Shown piece by piece: positions 35,620-45,723 of a DNA stretch of 64,000 nucleotides. The DNA comes from Kribbella sindirgiensis (GTDB lineage: Bacteria; Actinomycetota; Actinomycetes; Propionibacteriales; Kribbellaceae). The notes beneath the pieces are model-generated. The model was not told where the DNA came from. It searched no databases and saw only the letters and a program-made list of their open reading frames with translations. A program made the position numbers and the translations under genes. The DNA is taken from NCBI RefSeq assembly GCF_004331435.1, contig NZ_SJKA01000001.1, forward strand, positions 248,001 to 312,000, written 5' to 3'. Numbering within the stretch: position 1 is the stretch's first letter; every line of letters begins with the position of its first letter.

Positions 35620-38532
35620 TTACTTGGTGCCGAAGACCTGGAGTTCGGTCATGTCGGTGAACTGGCAGCCGCCGAAGGCGCCGGCGGGGCAGTTGGTTTC
35701 GAAGTCGGGGACCTGGGGGCTGAGCATCCAGAAGCGGACGTACTGGACGCCGGTCGTGTTGCCGGTCGGAGTGACCAGGTTGTACTTGCCGCGGTTGGTG
35801 GCGTCGAACGTGCCCTCCGCCGCGGTTGCCCAGGTGGTGCCGTCGGCCGACGTCTCGATCCGGTACTTGCCGGTCGAGGCACTGCCCGGGTCACCGCAGG
35901 TGTTCGACGGGTCGACGTTGAAGGCGCTGATGGTGACAGCCGCCGGCAGCTTCACGTCGACGTGCTTGTCGATCATCTTGTTGGTCGGGGTGCCGTTGTC
36001 GTCACCCGTGGTGCTGCCCCAGCCGGTGCCCTGGGCGTTGTCGATCGCGCCGGACGGGCCACAGTTGAAGGAGCTGAAGTCCGGGCCGTTGAAGCCGGCG
36101 ATCGTACCGCCGCCGGACGCTGCCGCCCAGTTGCGGCGCGGTACGAAGTTCGCCTGCGTACCCGGGGTGATCTTGACCGGCTGCACGAGCAGCTCGTAGC
36201 CCGGTGCGGACACGACGACCTTCGGGTAGGTACCGGGGGCAACGCCGGTGATCGTGTACTTGCCGGTGGCGTCGGTCGAGCCGGCGTAGTCACCGGCGTA
36301 CCCGGAGGAGTGACCGCCGACGTACACGAGCGCGCCGGCCACCGGAGCACCGGTGTCCTTGTCCTTCACGGTGCCGGTGAGGGTGGTGGTCGCACCTGTC
36401 GGCGGCTTGTGGAAGTCCTCGGCCGGGAACGCGTCGCCGCCGTCGATGACGCCGGCGTACCAGCCCATGCCGCGGTTGGCGAACACGGTCCAGATGACGT
36501 CGGCGTTCTTGCCGCCGCTGGCGACCAGGTCGGCCTGGACGATCGCGTTGCGCATGTCGAGCATCGTCGGGTCGGCCGGCGACAGCTCCATCGCGCGGGT
36601 GATGATGCTCAGCGCGTAGCTACGGCCGAAGCGCTCACGCAGGTCCCACAGGGTCTGCGCCCAGACCTCACCGGACGCGTGCACCTCGGGCGTACCGCCG
36701 ATGGTCGGGAAGTCGCCGTACGTGTAGCCGCCCTTCGAGCCGTCGAGCGCGACGCAGTTCGGGCTGACCGCCTTGACCCGGCAGTCGTTCGCCTGGGTGC
36801 GGATCGTGCCGCCACCGGTGACGTACTTGCCCTCGAGGACCTCACCCGGAGCGGTGGTGTCCTTCTCCAGGCCGTGCGAGACCAGGTAGTCGAGTGCGTA
36901 GAAGTCGCTCCAGGCCTCGCCCATCGAGCCGGCCTGGATGCTGTTCAGCGTCGAGTTGCCGGTGGCGTCGACGACGAGGCGGTTGGACAGGCCGTGGGTG
37001 TACTCGTGGTACAGGATGTCCGCCGCGTTCGACGAGCTGGTCGCGACAGTGCTCTTGTCGCCGGCCGTGCCGAACAGGTACATCTGCATGGTCGGCGGCG
37101 TGCCGTCCGGCGGAGTGTTCATGTTCGCGTTGTTCACGTGGTTCACGTCCGGCCCGCCGTCGGCGCCGGTCGCCGCGCCGTCCAGCGCGTTCAGCAGCAC
37201 CGGGTCACCGCCCGCGGCGTCGAACGAGCCGGCCGCCGGGGTGAAGCTGATCGGCGCCTTCGCCAGCCAGTCGTGGAAGTTGCTGGCCAGGTAGAACCCG
37301 TTGGTGACGTCCTGGTTCAGGTTGGTCTTCCAGGAGTCGGGCTTCGCCGGGTCCCAGGTGCAGATGTACGAGGTCGAGCAGAGCGCCTGCGCGTCCGGGA
37401 ACGGCGTCAGCTTGTACTCGGCGGTGGTCTTGGTGCCGGGCACCTTGACCGTCTCACCGGCGTTCGGCTGGTTGTCGTCGTTGACATCGGCGAAGGCCGC
37501 GACCGACGTACCTTCCAGGAGGGTCTTCGCGTTCTTCGGCAGCCACTTGTTGTAGGTCAGGTTCTCGACCCGCTGGGTGCCGCCCTTCGGCGCGCCCGGG
37601 TAGTTGTCCGTGACCAGCGCATCGCCGTTGCCCTCGCTGGACAGGTTCCGGCGGTACAGCGTGGCACCGGTCTGCGCGTCGACGACGTGGCTGTAGAACC
37701 GGGTCCCGCCGGAGTTCGTGTAGGTCTGCCAGCCCTTGCGGAGCCCGTCGGCGGTGTGGAACCACACCTGCTTGGCGGTGTCGCCGTTGCTCCACTTGGT
37801 GCTCCCACCGGAGGCGGTCGCGGTGGCGGACTTCGTCGTACCGCCGACGTCGGTGATCGCGGCGGTCCGGGCGCCCGCGGCGGTGAGCTTCGACGCCGCG
37901 GCGGCGGACCGGCTCTGCGCGGCGGTGGCCAGGCCGGAGACCGGCGAGCCCATCACGGAGATCAGCTGGCCGTTCTTGGTGACGTTGGCCTTCAGGCCGT
38001 TGCCGAACACCTCGACGCCGTCGACCACCTGCGACCAGAAGATGTGGTGGGTGCCGAGGTCATCGACGTAGTCCTTGCGCAGCTTCAGCGTGCTGAGGTC
38101 GGCATCGGAGAGCTTGAAGACCTCCGGGTGGGCCTTCACGTAGCCGAGGGCAACAGCCGTCGCCTTCTTGGCGCTCTTGCCGGTGAGGAAGCCGTTCAGC
38201 TTGGTGACCTGGGCCGGGGTGCCGGTGTTCGGGTCGACCTCGACGACGCCTTGGCTACCGAGCGAGTCGCGGAACTTCTTCGCGGCAGCCGTCTCGTTGC
38301 CCTCGACCTTCGCGGAGCGGGCGTAGGTGGTGCGCGCGTTCGGCGTGCGGGCGTCGTAGTTGCCCTTGCGCTCTTTGCCCGCGGCCGGTTTCTCGGCCGG
38401 CGCGGGTTTCTTGCCTTCGGCACCGGCGTTCTGGGCGGCGTCCGCGCCGCCGGCGGTCATCGCCAGCACGGTCGCGGCAGCGGAGACGGCGGAGACTGCC
38501 AGGAGCCCCCGCCCTCTGCGTGATGTCGTCAC
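35620..38532 (-). CDS. Secreted M36 (fungalysin) metalloprotease with F5/8 type C domain
   Basis: 970 residues. Signal peptide (LLAVSAVSAAATVLAMTAGG), then an FTP/propeptide region (about 60-330). The M36 catalytic domain has HEYTHG (zinc ligands, about residue 508) and GSMGEAWSDFYALDYL (third ligand Glu, about 536). A carboxypeptidase-regulatory-like beta-sandwich (about 710-800, TLTGTVKDKDTGAPVAGALV) and a C-terminal discoidin-like domain (about 810-970) follow. GTG start at 38532. Extracellular protein degradation; the last two domains probably bind a surface or sugar. Confidence 0.92.
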   Translation of the reverse strand: MTTSRRGRGLLAVSAVSAAATVLAMTAGGADAAQNAGAEGKKPAPAEKPAAGKERKGNYDARTPNARTTYARSAKVEGNETAAAKKFRDSLGSQGVVEVDPNTGTPAQVTKLNGFLTGKSAKKATAVALGYVKAHPEVFKLSDADLSTLKLRKDYVDDLGTHHIFWSQVVDGVEVFGNGLKANVTKNGQLISVMGSPVSGLATAAQSRSAAAASKLTAAGARTAAITDVGGTTKSATATASGGSTKWSNGDTAKQVWFHTADGLRKGWQTYTNSGGTRFYSHVVDAQTGATLYRRNLSSEGNGDALVTDNYPGAPKGGTQRVENLTYNKWLPKNAKTLLEGTSVAAFADVNDDNQPNAGETVKVPGTKTTAEYKLTPFPDAQALCSTSYICTWDPAKPDSWKTNLNQDVTNGFYLASNFHDWLAKAPISFTPAAGSFDAAGGDPVLLNALDGAATGADGGPDVNHVNNANMNTPPDGTPPTMQMYLFGTAGDKSTVATSSSNAADILYHEYTHGLSNRLVVDATGNSTLNSIQAGSMGEAWSDFYALDYLVSHGLEKDTTAPGEVLEGKYVTGGGTIRTQANDCRVKAVSPNCVALDGSKGGYTYGDFPTIGGTPEVHASGEVWAQTLWDLRERFGRSYALSIITRAMELSPADPTMLDMRNAIVQADLVASGGKNADVIWTVFANRGMGWYAGVIDGGDAFPAEDFHKPPTGATTTLTGTVKDKDTGAPVAGALVYVGGHSSGYAGDYAGSTDATGKYTITGVAPGTYPKVVVSAPGYELLVQPVKITPGTQANFVPRRNWAAASGGGTIAGFNGPDFSSFNCGPSGAIDNAQGTGWGSTTGDDNGTPTNKMIDKHVDVKLPAAVTISAFNVDPSNTCGDPGSASTGKYRIETSADGTTWATAAEGTFDATNRGKYNLVTPTGNTTGVQYVRFWMLSPQVPDFETNCPAGAFGGCQFTDMTELQVFGTK

Positions 38533-38679
38533 AGCAAATTCTCCATGGAGTTCGTGTGCGGGTCGCCCTCCACGACCCGTCCCGGGGGCTGACCTTAAGC
38601 CTCCCGAAGGTCCCGGGGAAGGGAAATCACCGGAATGCCGCGGAGTCGAGGGTTGTCCTTCGTGTTCGGAACAGTACTA

Positions 38680-38722
38680 GGAGCGATCGGGTCGTCGCAC
38701 GCAGCCACGACCCGATCGCTCC
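38680..38722 (-). terminator. 16-bp perfect hairpin terminator after S53 protease
   Basis: Arms GGAGCGATCGGGTCGT (38680-38695) and their exact complement (38707-38722) around an 11-nt loop, 10 nt beyond the protease stop codon. Confidence 0.8.
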
Positions 38723-38732
38723 GAGTGTCGGA

Positions 38733-39944
38733 TCAGAACGCCCCGGCGCCGTTCGGCGTACCGAGACCGGTCGGACCGTCCCAACCCGTACGGGCGTTGC
38801 ACCACTGGGTTGTCGGGCAGGTGCCGTTGCTGCCGCTCGTCACGTCGAACAGCGAGCCCGGGTGGGCGTACGGCAACGCGTTGGCGTACCCGGTCGTGTT
38901 GCCGGACAGCGCGTAGACCGCCGCGATGATCGGCGCGGCCTCACTCGTCCCGCCGAACTGCGCCCAGGTCGACACGGTCTTGCTCGTCGGGTAGTAGATC
39001 GCCATGCCGCCCTTGGACGGATCGGCCGCCGCGGACACGTCGGCCATCGCACGCTTCGAGCAGCCGGTGCTGAACGACGCGGCGCCCGGGAGGGCGGTGT
39101 TGTACGTCGAGCAGCCCGAGCCGGCGCCGTCCCAGACGCTCTCGCTCCATCCACGAGTGTTGCTGGCGGCAACCAACGACGTACCGCCGACGGCCGTCGT
39201 GTACGACGAGGACGCCGGGTAGCTACCGCCCTGGTAGCCGTCGTCACCGGTGGAGGCAGTGACCGCGATACCCGGGTGGTTGTAGTAGGCGCCGTACGTC
39301 GCGTCCGACGCGTCACCACCGCCGTAGCTGTTCGAGATCGCGACGACGCCGGCCTGCTTGGCAGCGGTCTGTACCGCGGTGCCGAGGTCTGCGAAGCTCG
39401 CCGACTTGGCCTGTACGACGATGATCTTGGCGTCCGGCGCCGCGGCCGAGACCGCGTCGACGTCGAGCGCCTGCTCACCGGCCCAGCCCGCGTTGAACGT
39501 CGGCAGCGTCGTACCGCCGGTCTGGTTGATGATCTTCAGGCAGCCGTTGGCCGTCGTACACGCCGACAGACCGAACTGGGAGCGGTAGACGCCGAGGTCG
39601 CGCTCCAGGTTCGGGTAGCCGTAGGCGTCGACGATCGCGACCGTCCGGCCGCCGGCACTCAGACCGTTCAGTTTGTAGGCGTCGCGCAGGCCGGTCGGGG
39701 TCAGACCGGTCGCCGGCGGCGTGGTGGACGCGGGCGCAACACCCTTGTCGTTCACCAGCTTGATCGCATTGCAGGCCGCGGTGTGAGCGGCTTTGGTCGC
39801 CGAGCAGACCTTGGCGGAATGCTTCCCGGCTGTGTAGGGGGTGGGCGCCGCGACGGCTCCCGATGCGCTCGACACCGCTGCGGTCAGTCCGACGACGGCA
39901 AGTGCGCCGGCACTCAGGGCGGAGACGAGAATCCGTTGCCTCAA
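38733..39944 (-). CDS. Secreted S53 (sedolisin)-like serine peptidase
   Basis: 403 residues from TTG 39942-39944, preceded by GAGGAG 6 nt upstream; no ATG/GTG fits the signal peptide (LVSALSAGALAVVGLTAAVS). Catalytic E157 and D161 in GEQALDVDAV, oxyanion Asp in ASTGDDGYQGG, nucleophile S334 in GGTSEAAP. An Asp in IVDAYGYPN recalls subtilisin. Only about 70 residues separate signal peptide and catalytic domain, so the usual long Pro-kumamolisin activation domain is missing. Six or more cysteines suggest disulfides. Confidence 0.88.
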   Translation of the reverse strand: MRQRILVSALSAGALAVVGLTAAVSSASGAVAAPTPYTAGKHSAKVCSATKAAHTAACNAIKLVNDKGVAPASTTPPATGLTPTGLRDAYKLNGLSAGGRTVAIVDAYGYPNLERDLGVYRSQFGLSACTTANGCLKIINQTGGTTLPTFNAGWAGEQALDVDAVSAAAPDAKIIVVQAKSASFADLGTAVQTAAKQAGVVAISNSYGGGDASDATYGAYYNHPGIAVTASTGDDGYQGGSYPASSSYTTAVGGTSLVAASNTRGWSESVWDGAGSGCSTYNTALPGAASFSTGCSKRAMADVSAAADPSKGGMAIYYPTSKTVSTWAQFGGTSEAAPIIAAVYALSGNTTGYANALPYAHPGSLFDVTSGSNGTCPTTQWCNARTGWDGPTGLGTPNGAGAF

Positions 39945-40201
39945 CTGGACTCCTCGAGGTTGGAGCAGGCCTCCGCAGATGGTCCCGTTTGGGCCGGAGG
40001 GCGGAGGCCGGCTCGATTTGGGGGTGATCGCATCGTGCGTCCGCCGGAGCACCGGAAGCCAGCGATCGGACCGCTGACAAATGTCACGGACCGACCCATG
40101 ACAGCCGCCCTGCCGAGGGCCGGATTCCCGCGTGATCACGGGGTCACCGAGGGTGGTTCGGCCGATGAAGGTTTCCCCCTGCGTTTCCTCCACGCCCACC
40201 C

Positions 40202-40232
40202 TTGACACGGTTTCCGCACCCAGGGCTATCCT
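40202..40232 (+). promoter_or_regulatory. Candidate sigma-70 promoter upstream of the repeat block
   Basis: TTGACA (40202-40207) with TATCCT (40227-40232), 19-nt spacer, reading toward the GH116 gene. If used, the 21-bp repeats at 40310-40414 lie in the leader of the transcript. Confidence 0.4.
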
Positions 40233-40309
40233 GCCGGGAACACTGAGAAATCGATTTCCCTGCTGGAAGGCCGGCCCCGCGCATGACCCACCCCGCCGCC
40301 GAGCCCCAT

Positions 40310-40414
40310 TTGCCTGGCAGACCCACCAAATTGCCTGGCAGACCCATCAAATCGGGGGTTCCTCACCCTGAGGTTGGGTGCAGAACCCCTCATTTGCCTG
40401 GCAGACCCATCAAA
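40310..40414. repeat. 21-bp repeat block with central hairpin
   Basis: TTGCCTGGCAGACCCAYCAA occurs at 40310-40330, 40331-40351 and 40394-40414. The first two are tandem. The third is offset by exactly 63 bp, so the 42-bp interruption equals two units. The interruption carries a hairpin, GGGGTTC-ctc-ACCC / GGGT-gca-GAACCCC (about 40354-40389). The surrounding 39945-40717 stretch is otherwise without a convincing gene. Confidence 0.75.
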
Positions 40415-40734
40415 TTCGACGGGTGGGCAGGAGGCGCGGGTTGGGGTGGGATCGGCTTCCGGTTGCGTCCGGTGCGCTGTGGGGTGAGCTGCCGCTGCTC
40501 GCGACGTCCGGATTCTTGTTCAGTACGGCGGGAGCGCTCGTTGTGCTCCGAGTGACAGCCGGCCTGCGCGGTAGGACACTCTGGTTCACCGCGCTCCACC
40601 TGGTACCCCGTGCCCCGCTGGTGCCACTCGGCGTACTCGCACTCGTCTTCGTGGCTCTGCTGCTCGCCCCCGGTCCGGTGGCGTTGTTCGCCTCTACTGG
40701 TACTTGGACGGAGAAACATGCACTACACCGGTGA
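40378..40734 (+). pseudogene. Possible truncated membrane-protein remnant or leader ORF
   Basis: 118-codon open frame starting in the repeat block. From about residue 33 it has hydrophobic helices (LPLLATSGFLFSTAGALVVL and PLVPLGVLALVFVALLLAP) separated by GRTLWFTALHLV, resembling the middle of a DUF624/YesL-like membrane protein without its N-terminus. Its 3' end overlaps the GH116 start by 17 bp. It could also be a chance frame. Confidence 0.25.
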
Positions 40735-43189
40735 GAACCTTCGACACTTCGCGCTGCCGCTGGGAGGTCTCGGCACCGGCACCGTGGCGCTGGCCGGCAA
40801 CGGTGCACTGCGGCAGTGGCAACTGCACAACATCGGCAACCACGAAGGACACGTGCCGGACAGCTTCTTCGCCCTCCGCCTGTCCCGCGTGGAACCCCCG
40901 CTGGACGAGATCCGGCTGCTGCAGGGTCCGCCGCTGGAGCCCACCGACACCCCGCTGGTCACCGACGACGTCGTGCCGGCGGGCGAGCGGCGACTGCACG
41001 AGGTGATCCCGCCGATCGGTCCGACCAAGGTGTCCGCGACCTACCCCCGGGCCCGCGTGGAGTACGAGACGGAGCTTCCGGTCGAGATCAGCCTGGACGT
41101 GTTCAACCCACTGGTGCCGTCCGAAGCGGCCGCCAGTTCGCAGCCGGTCGTCGGGTTCACGTTCACGCTGCACAACCCTGGTGACATCGCCGTGCACGGC
41201 AAGCTCGCCGGTGCCCTCCAGAACTCGGTCGGCTGGGACGGTGTCACCCCGATCGACGGCACAGCCTGCAGCTCGTACGGCGGCAACACGAACCGGGTCC
41301 GCCGGACCGACGACTGGACCTACCTGGTCCTCGAGAACACCACACTGCCTGTCGACCACCCTGGCGCCGGTCAGCTGGTGCTTGCAACGGACGCCCCTGG
41401 ACTGGTGTGTGCGCAGTGGACCCGGCCCGAGGAGTTCGTTGCCTTCCTCAACGGTCCCGTGACCCCGGCGAGCGGCGCGAGCGCACCTGGGACCACCTGG
41501 AACGGCGGGTTGGCCGTCCCGTTCGACCTCCAGCCGGGCGAGACGACCCAGGTCCGGTTCCTGATCGCGTGGCACTTCCCGAACCGATATGTCGACTTCA
41601 ATCAGTTCGGACCGCACACGGAGTACGGTCACAGCCGCTTCTGGCTCGGCAACGCGTACACCCGTCGTACGCCGGACGCGGTCGCGGCCGCCGACTCCTT
41701 CATCGCCAACTGGTCACAGCTGCACACACAGACCACAGCGTGGACCGAGGCGTTCGAGCAGAGCAGCCTGCCCGGCGAGACCGGTGCACGCCTCGCAGCG
41801 CTAGCCGCCGACGTACGGAGCCCAACCGTCTTCCAGACCGCGGACGGCGACGTACTCGGGTTCGAGGGCGTGCTGGGCGCGTCCACCGCGATGTGGGGCG
41901 GCCGGTACGGCGGCTCGTGCCCGCTCAACTGCACGCACGTGTGGAACTACGAGCAGACGTTGTCGCGCCTCTTCCCGTCGCTGGATCAGAACATGCGCGA
42001 CACGGAGTACGACGTCATGCAGGCACCGGAGGGGTACATCCCGCACCGGGTGCGCGCGCCGCTCTACATGAAGCAGTCGTGGGACGTGGTGATCGGCGGA
42101 CCGGAAGAGCCGGCACTGGACGGGATGCTGGGCAACGTACTCAAGACCTACCGAGAGGTGCGCCAAGGAGCCGGCCTGGACTGGCTGCGCGGGCGCTGGT
42201 CGAACGTAGTGCGTCTACTCGACCACATCCACGGCAAGTGGCTGCGGGACGGCGTACTGCGTGGCATCCAGCCCAGCACGCACGACATCGACCTGTGTGG
42301 CGTCAACTCGTTCATGGGCACGCTCTGGCTCGCTGCACTGCGTGCCGCGGAGGAGATGGCGCTCCTGCTCGGTGAGGACGCCAAGGAGTACCGCAGCCTG
42401 TTCGACGCGGGCAGCACGGCGTACGACGAGCTGCTGTTCACAGGCGAGTACTACCGGCAGATCCTGGACCCGGACGAGACCCGTGACTTCCAGTGGGGCG
42501 ACGGCTGCCTCGCCGACCAGCTGATCGGGCAGTGGTGGGCGCACCAGCTCGACCTCGGTTATCTCCTCCCGGAAGACCACGTGCGTACGGCGCTGCGCAA
42601 CGTCGTACGGCACAACCTGCGGACCGGCTTCCGCGACTTCGACCACCCGTACCGCGTCTTCGCCGACGGAGACGACACCGGCCTCCTCATGTGCACCTGG
42701 CCCCACGGCGGCCGTCCCGACATCCCCACGCGGTACTGCGACGAGGTCTGGACCGGCTCGGAGTACCAGGTAGCCGCCCACTGCCTCTACGAAGGCCTCA
42801 CCGACGAGGCGATGTCCATCCTGCAAGGCCTCTGGACCCGCTACGACGGCACCCGCCGCAACCCCTTCAACCCCATCGAATGCGGCGACCACTACATCCG
42901 CAACGCCGCCGGCTGGTCCACCCTGGAAGCCCTCACCGGCTACCGCTACAACGCCATCACCAAGACGATCACCTTCGCCCCACTCGCGCTCGCCCGCTCA
43001 GCCGGCACCTGGCAATTCCCCTTCACCACCAACACCGGCTGGGGAGTCGCCACGGAGTCCGACGACACGCTCACCATCACCTGCCACGCCGGCGCCATCG
43101 ACGTACGGGAGATCCACGTCGACGGCACGCCGTACCCGATCGACGCCCCGATCCACCCCGGAAAACCCTTGGTCATCACGACAACCTGA
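40718..43189 (+). CDS. GH116 family glycoside hydrolase (GBA2/DUF608-like)
   Basis: 823 residues from ATG 40718 with GGAG upstream. N-terminal beta-sandwich (LPLGGLGTGTVALAGNGALRQW, the GBA2_N start) and a C-terminal alpha/alpha barrel: THVWNYEQTLSRLFPSLDQN, CGVNSFMGTLWLAALRAAEEMA and RYCDEVWTGSEYQVAAHCLYEGL. The last contains the Asp corresponding to the general acid of GH116. Ends with NPIECGDHYIRNAAGW. No signal peptide, so cytoplasmic. Substrate could be beta-glucosides, xylosides or glucosylceramide-like compounds. Confidence 0.88.
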   Translation: MHYTGENLRHFALPLGGLGTGTVALAGNGALRQWQLHNIGNHEGHVPDSFFALRLSRVEPPLDEIRLLQGPPLEPTDTPLVTDDVVPAGERRLHEVIPPIGPTKVSATYPRARVEYETELPVEISLDVFNPLVPSEAAASSQPVVGFTFTLHNPGDIAVHGKLAGALQNSVGWDGVTPIDGTACSSYGGNTNRVRRTDDWTYLVLENTTLPVDHPGAGQLVLATDAPGLVCAQWTRPEEFVAFLNGPVTPASGASAPGTTWNGGLAVPFDLQPGETTQVRFLIAWHFPNRYVDFNQFGPHTEYGHSRFWLGNAYTRRTPDAVAAADSFIANWSQLHTQTTAWTEAFEQSSLPGETGARLAALAADVRSPTVFQTADGDVLGFEGVLGASTAMWGGRYGGSCPLNCTHVWNYEQTLSRLFPSLDQNMRDTEYDVMQAPEGYIPHRVRAPLYMKQSWDVVIGGPEEPALDGMLGNVLKTYREVRQGAGLDWLRGRWSNVVRLLDHIHGKWLRDGVLRGIQPSTHDIDLCGVNSFMGTLWLAALRAAEEMALLLGEDAKEYRSLFDAGSTAYDELLFTGEYYRQILDPDETRDFQWGDGCLADQLIGQWWAHQLDLGYLLPEDHVRTALRNVVRHNLRTGFRDFDHPYRVFADGDDTGLLMCTWPHGGRPDIPTRYCDEVWTGSEYQVAAHCLYEGLTDEAMSILQGLWTRYDGTRRNPFNPIECGDHYIRNAAGWSTLEALTGYRYNAITKTITFAPLALARSAGTWQFPFTTNTGWGVATESDDTLTITCHAGAIDVREIHVDGTPYPIDAPIHPGKPLVITTT

Positions 43190-43206
43190 CCCCTACCGTC
43201 GAAGGC

Positions 43207-43692
43207 ATGTCCCTCGTCGAGCAAGCACATGCGCTGCAGGTCGAGGCTCAGGAGCTCTATCAACTCCTGGACCTCGGTACGGCGTTCCCGTGGCAGCCGG
43301 TGCTGATCGGCAGCGCGCTCTCCGGACTGATGGTCGACCGCGACCTGGACGTCATGTTCGACGCACCGGACGCGACAACCGCTACCGTCCTCAGCGGGCT
43401 GGTCACGCTGAACGGTCGAGTAGAGCTGCGCAGTGTCGACTTCCGGGACGAGCGGGGTGAGAGGCGGCCGACGCCGGCCGTCACCGACGAGCGGTTCTAC
43501 GCGGTGCTGCACACGGACGCCTGGAAGATCGACCTCACGTTCTGGTTGCACGTGGTGGAGCGGCCGCATGTGGCTGATGCGTTGCGGGTGCGGAACGCTA
43601 CGGACGAGCAGCGACTCGAGATACTGCGGCGCAAGGACAAAGACAACGAGCGGGACAGTTCCGCGATCTACGCCGCCGTACTGCAGGAATAG
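43207..43692 (+). CDS. Hypothetical nucleotidyltransferase-fold-like protein
   Basis: 161 residues from ATG 43207. VLIGSALSGLMVDRDLDVMFDAP looks like the GS...DxD strand-helix of minimal nucleotidyltransferases, and KIDLTFWLHVVERPHV could supply the third acidic strand. No specific family recognised. Ends just before a bidirectional terminator. Confidence 0.6.
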   Translation: MSLVEQAHALQVEAQELYQLLDLGTAFPWQPVLIGSALSGLMVDRDLDVMFDAPDATTATVLSGLVTLNGRVELRSVDFRDERGERRPTPAVTDERFYAVLHTDAWKIDLTFWLHVVERPHVADALRVRNATDEQRLEILRRKDKDNERDSSAIYAAVLQE

Positions 43693-43694
43693 AA

Positions 43695-43736
43695 GAGTGC
43701 CGGCCGTCCGGCAACGCCACCGGACGGTCGGCACTC
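43695..43736. terminator. Bidirectional terminator
   Basis: 17-bp arms GAGTGCCGGCCGTCCGG (43695-43711) and complement (43720-43736), one mismatch, 8-nt loop, between convergent genes. Confidence 0.85.
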
Positions 43737-43738
43737 GA

Positions 43739-44116
43739 TCAGAGGAGTCCTAGTTCTGCGGACTCTTGGTCGGTGAAGAGGCGGGAGCGGATCAGGAAGC
43801 GGACGCCTTCGGGGGCCTCCACCGAGAAGCCGCTGCCGCGGCCCTTCACCACGTCGACGGTGAGCTGGGTGTGCTTCCAGTACTCGTACTGGTTCGCGGA
43901 CATCCAGAAACCGATCGGCTTCTCCACGCCGTCGACGACCAGATCACCGAGATGCACGTCCGCCGACCCCGTACGAAATTCCCCGTCCGGGTAACACATC
44001 GGCGCACTGCCGTCGCAGCAGCCACCGGACTGGTGGAACATCAGCGGACCGTGCATCCCGGTGAGGCGGCGCAACCACTCCGCCGCCTCGTCGGTGAGCA
44101 GCACCTTCGCGACCAC
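43739..44116 (-). CDS. DUF779 family protein
   Basis: 125 residues. MFHQSGGCCDGSAPMCYPDGEF contains the conserved GGCCDGSxPMC cysteine cluster of DUF779, and GFWMSANQYEYWKHTQLTVDVVKGRG is also conserved. Almost always encoded next to acetaldehyde-type dehydrogenases; a metal-binding or maturation role is suspected, not shown. It starts 1 nt after the dehydrogenase stop. Confidence 0.92.
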   Translation of the reverse strand: MVAKVLLTDEAAEWLRRLTGMHGPLMFHQSGGCCDGSAPMCYPDGEFRTGSADVHLGDLVVDGVEKPIGFWMSANQYEYWKHTQLTVDVVKGRGSGFSVEAPEGVRFLIRSRLFTDQESAELGLL

Positions 44117-45640
<1,524 letters not shown>

Positions 45641-45661
45641 TGGTTCTCCTTCGGATACCCG

Positions 45662-45706
45662 ACGTTGAACCGAAGGTAGGAGAATGAACGTTGCACCGAC
45701 GTTGCA
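45662..45706. promoter_or_regulatory. Repeated ACGTTGCA boxes between ALDH and regulator
   Basis: ACGTTGCA at 45688-45695 and 45699-45706 (11-bp period) with a related ACGTTGAA at 45662-45669, filling the divergent promoter region. Probable binding sites for the regulator at 45724 (inference). Confidence 0.55.
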
Positions 45707-45723
45707 GCGTGGAGTGAGGCGGC

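Noticed and set aside
35464..38523. 1019-codon plus-strand frame opposite the M36 protease
   Set aside because: Shadow of the metalloprotease coding strand; low-complexity Val/Arg/Gly translation without domains.
40310..40414. CRISPR array
   Set aside because: Only three 21-bp units, two of them directly abutting, no spacers of regular length and no cas genes.
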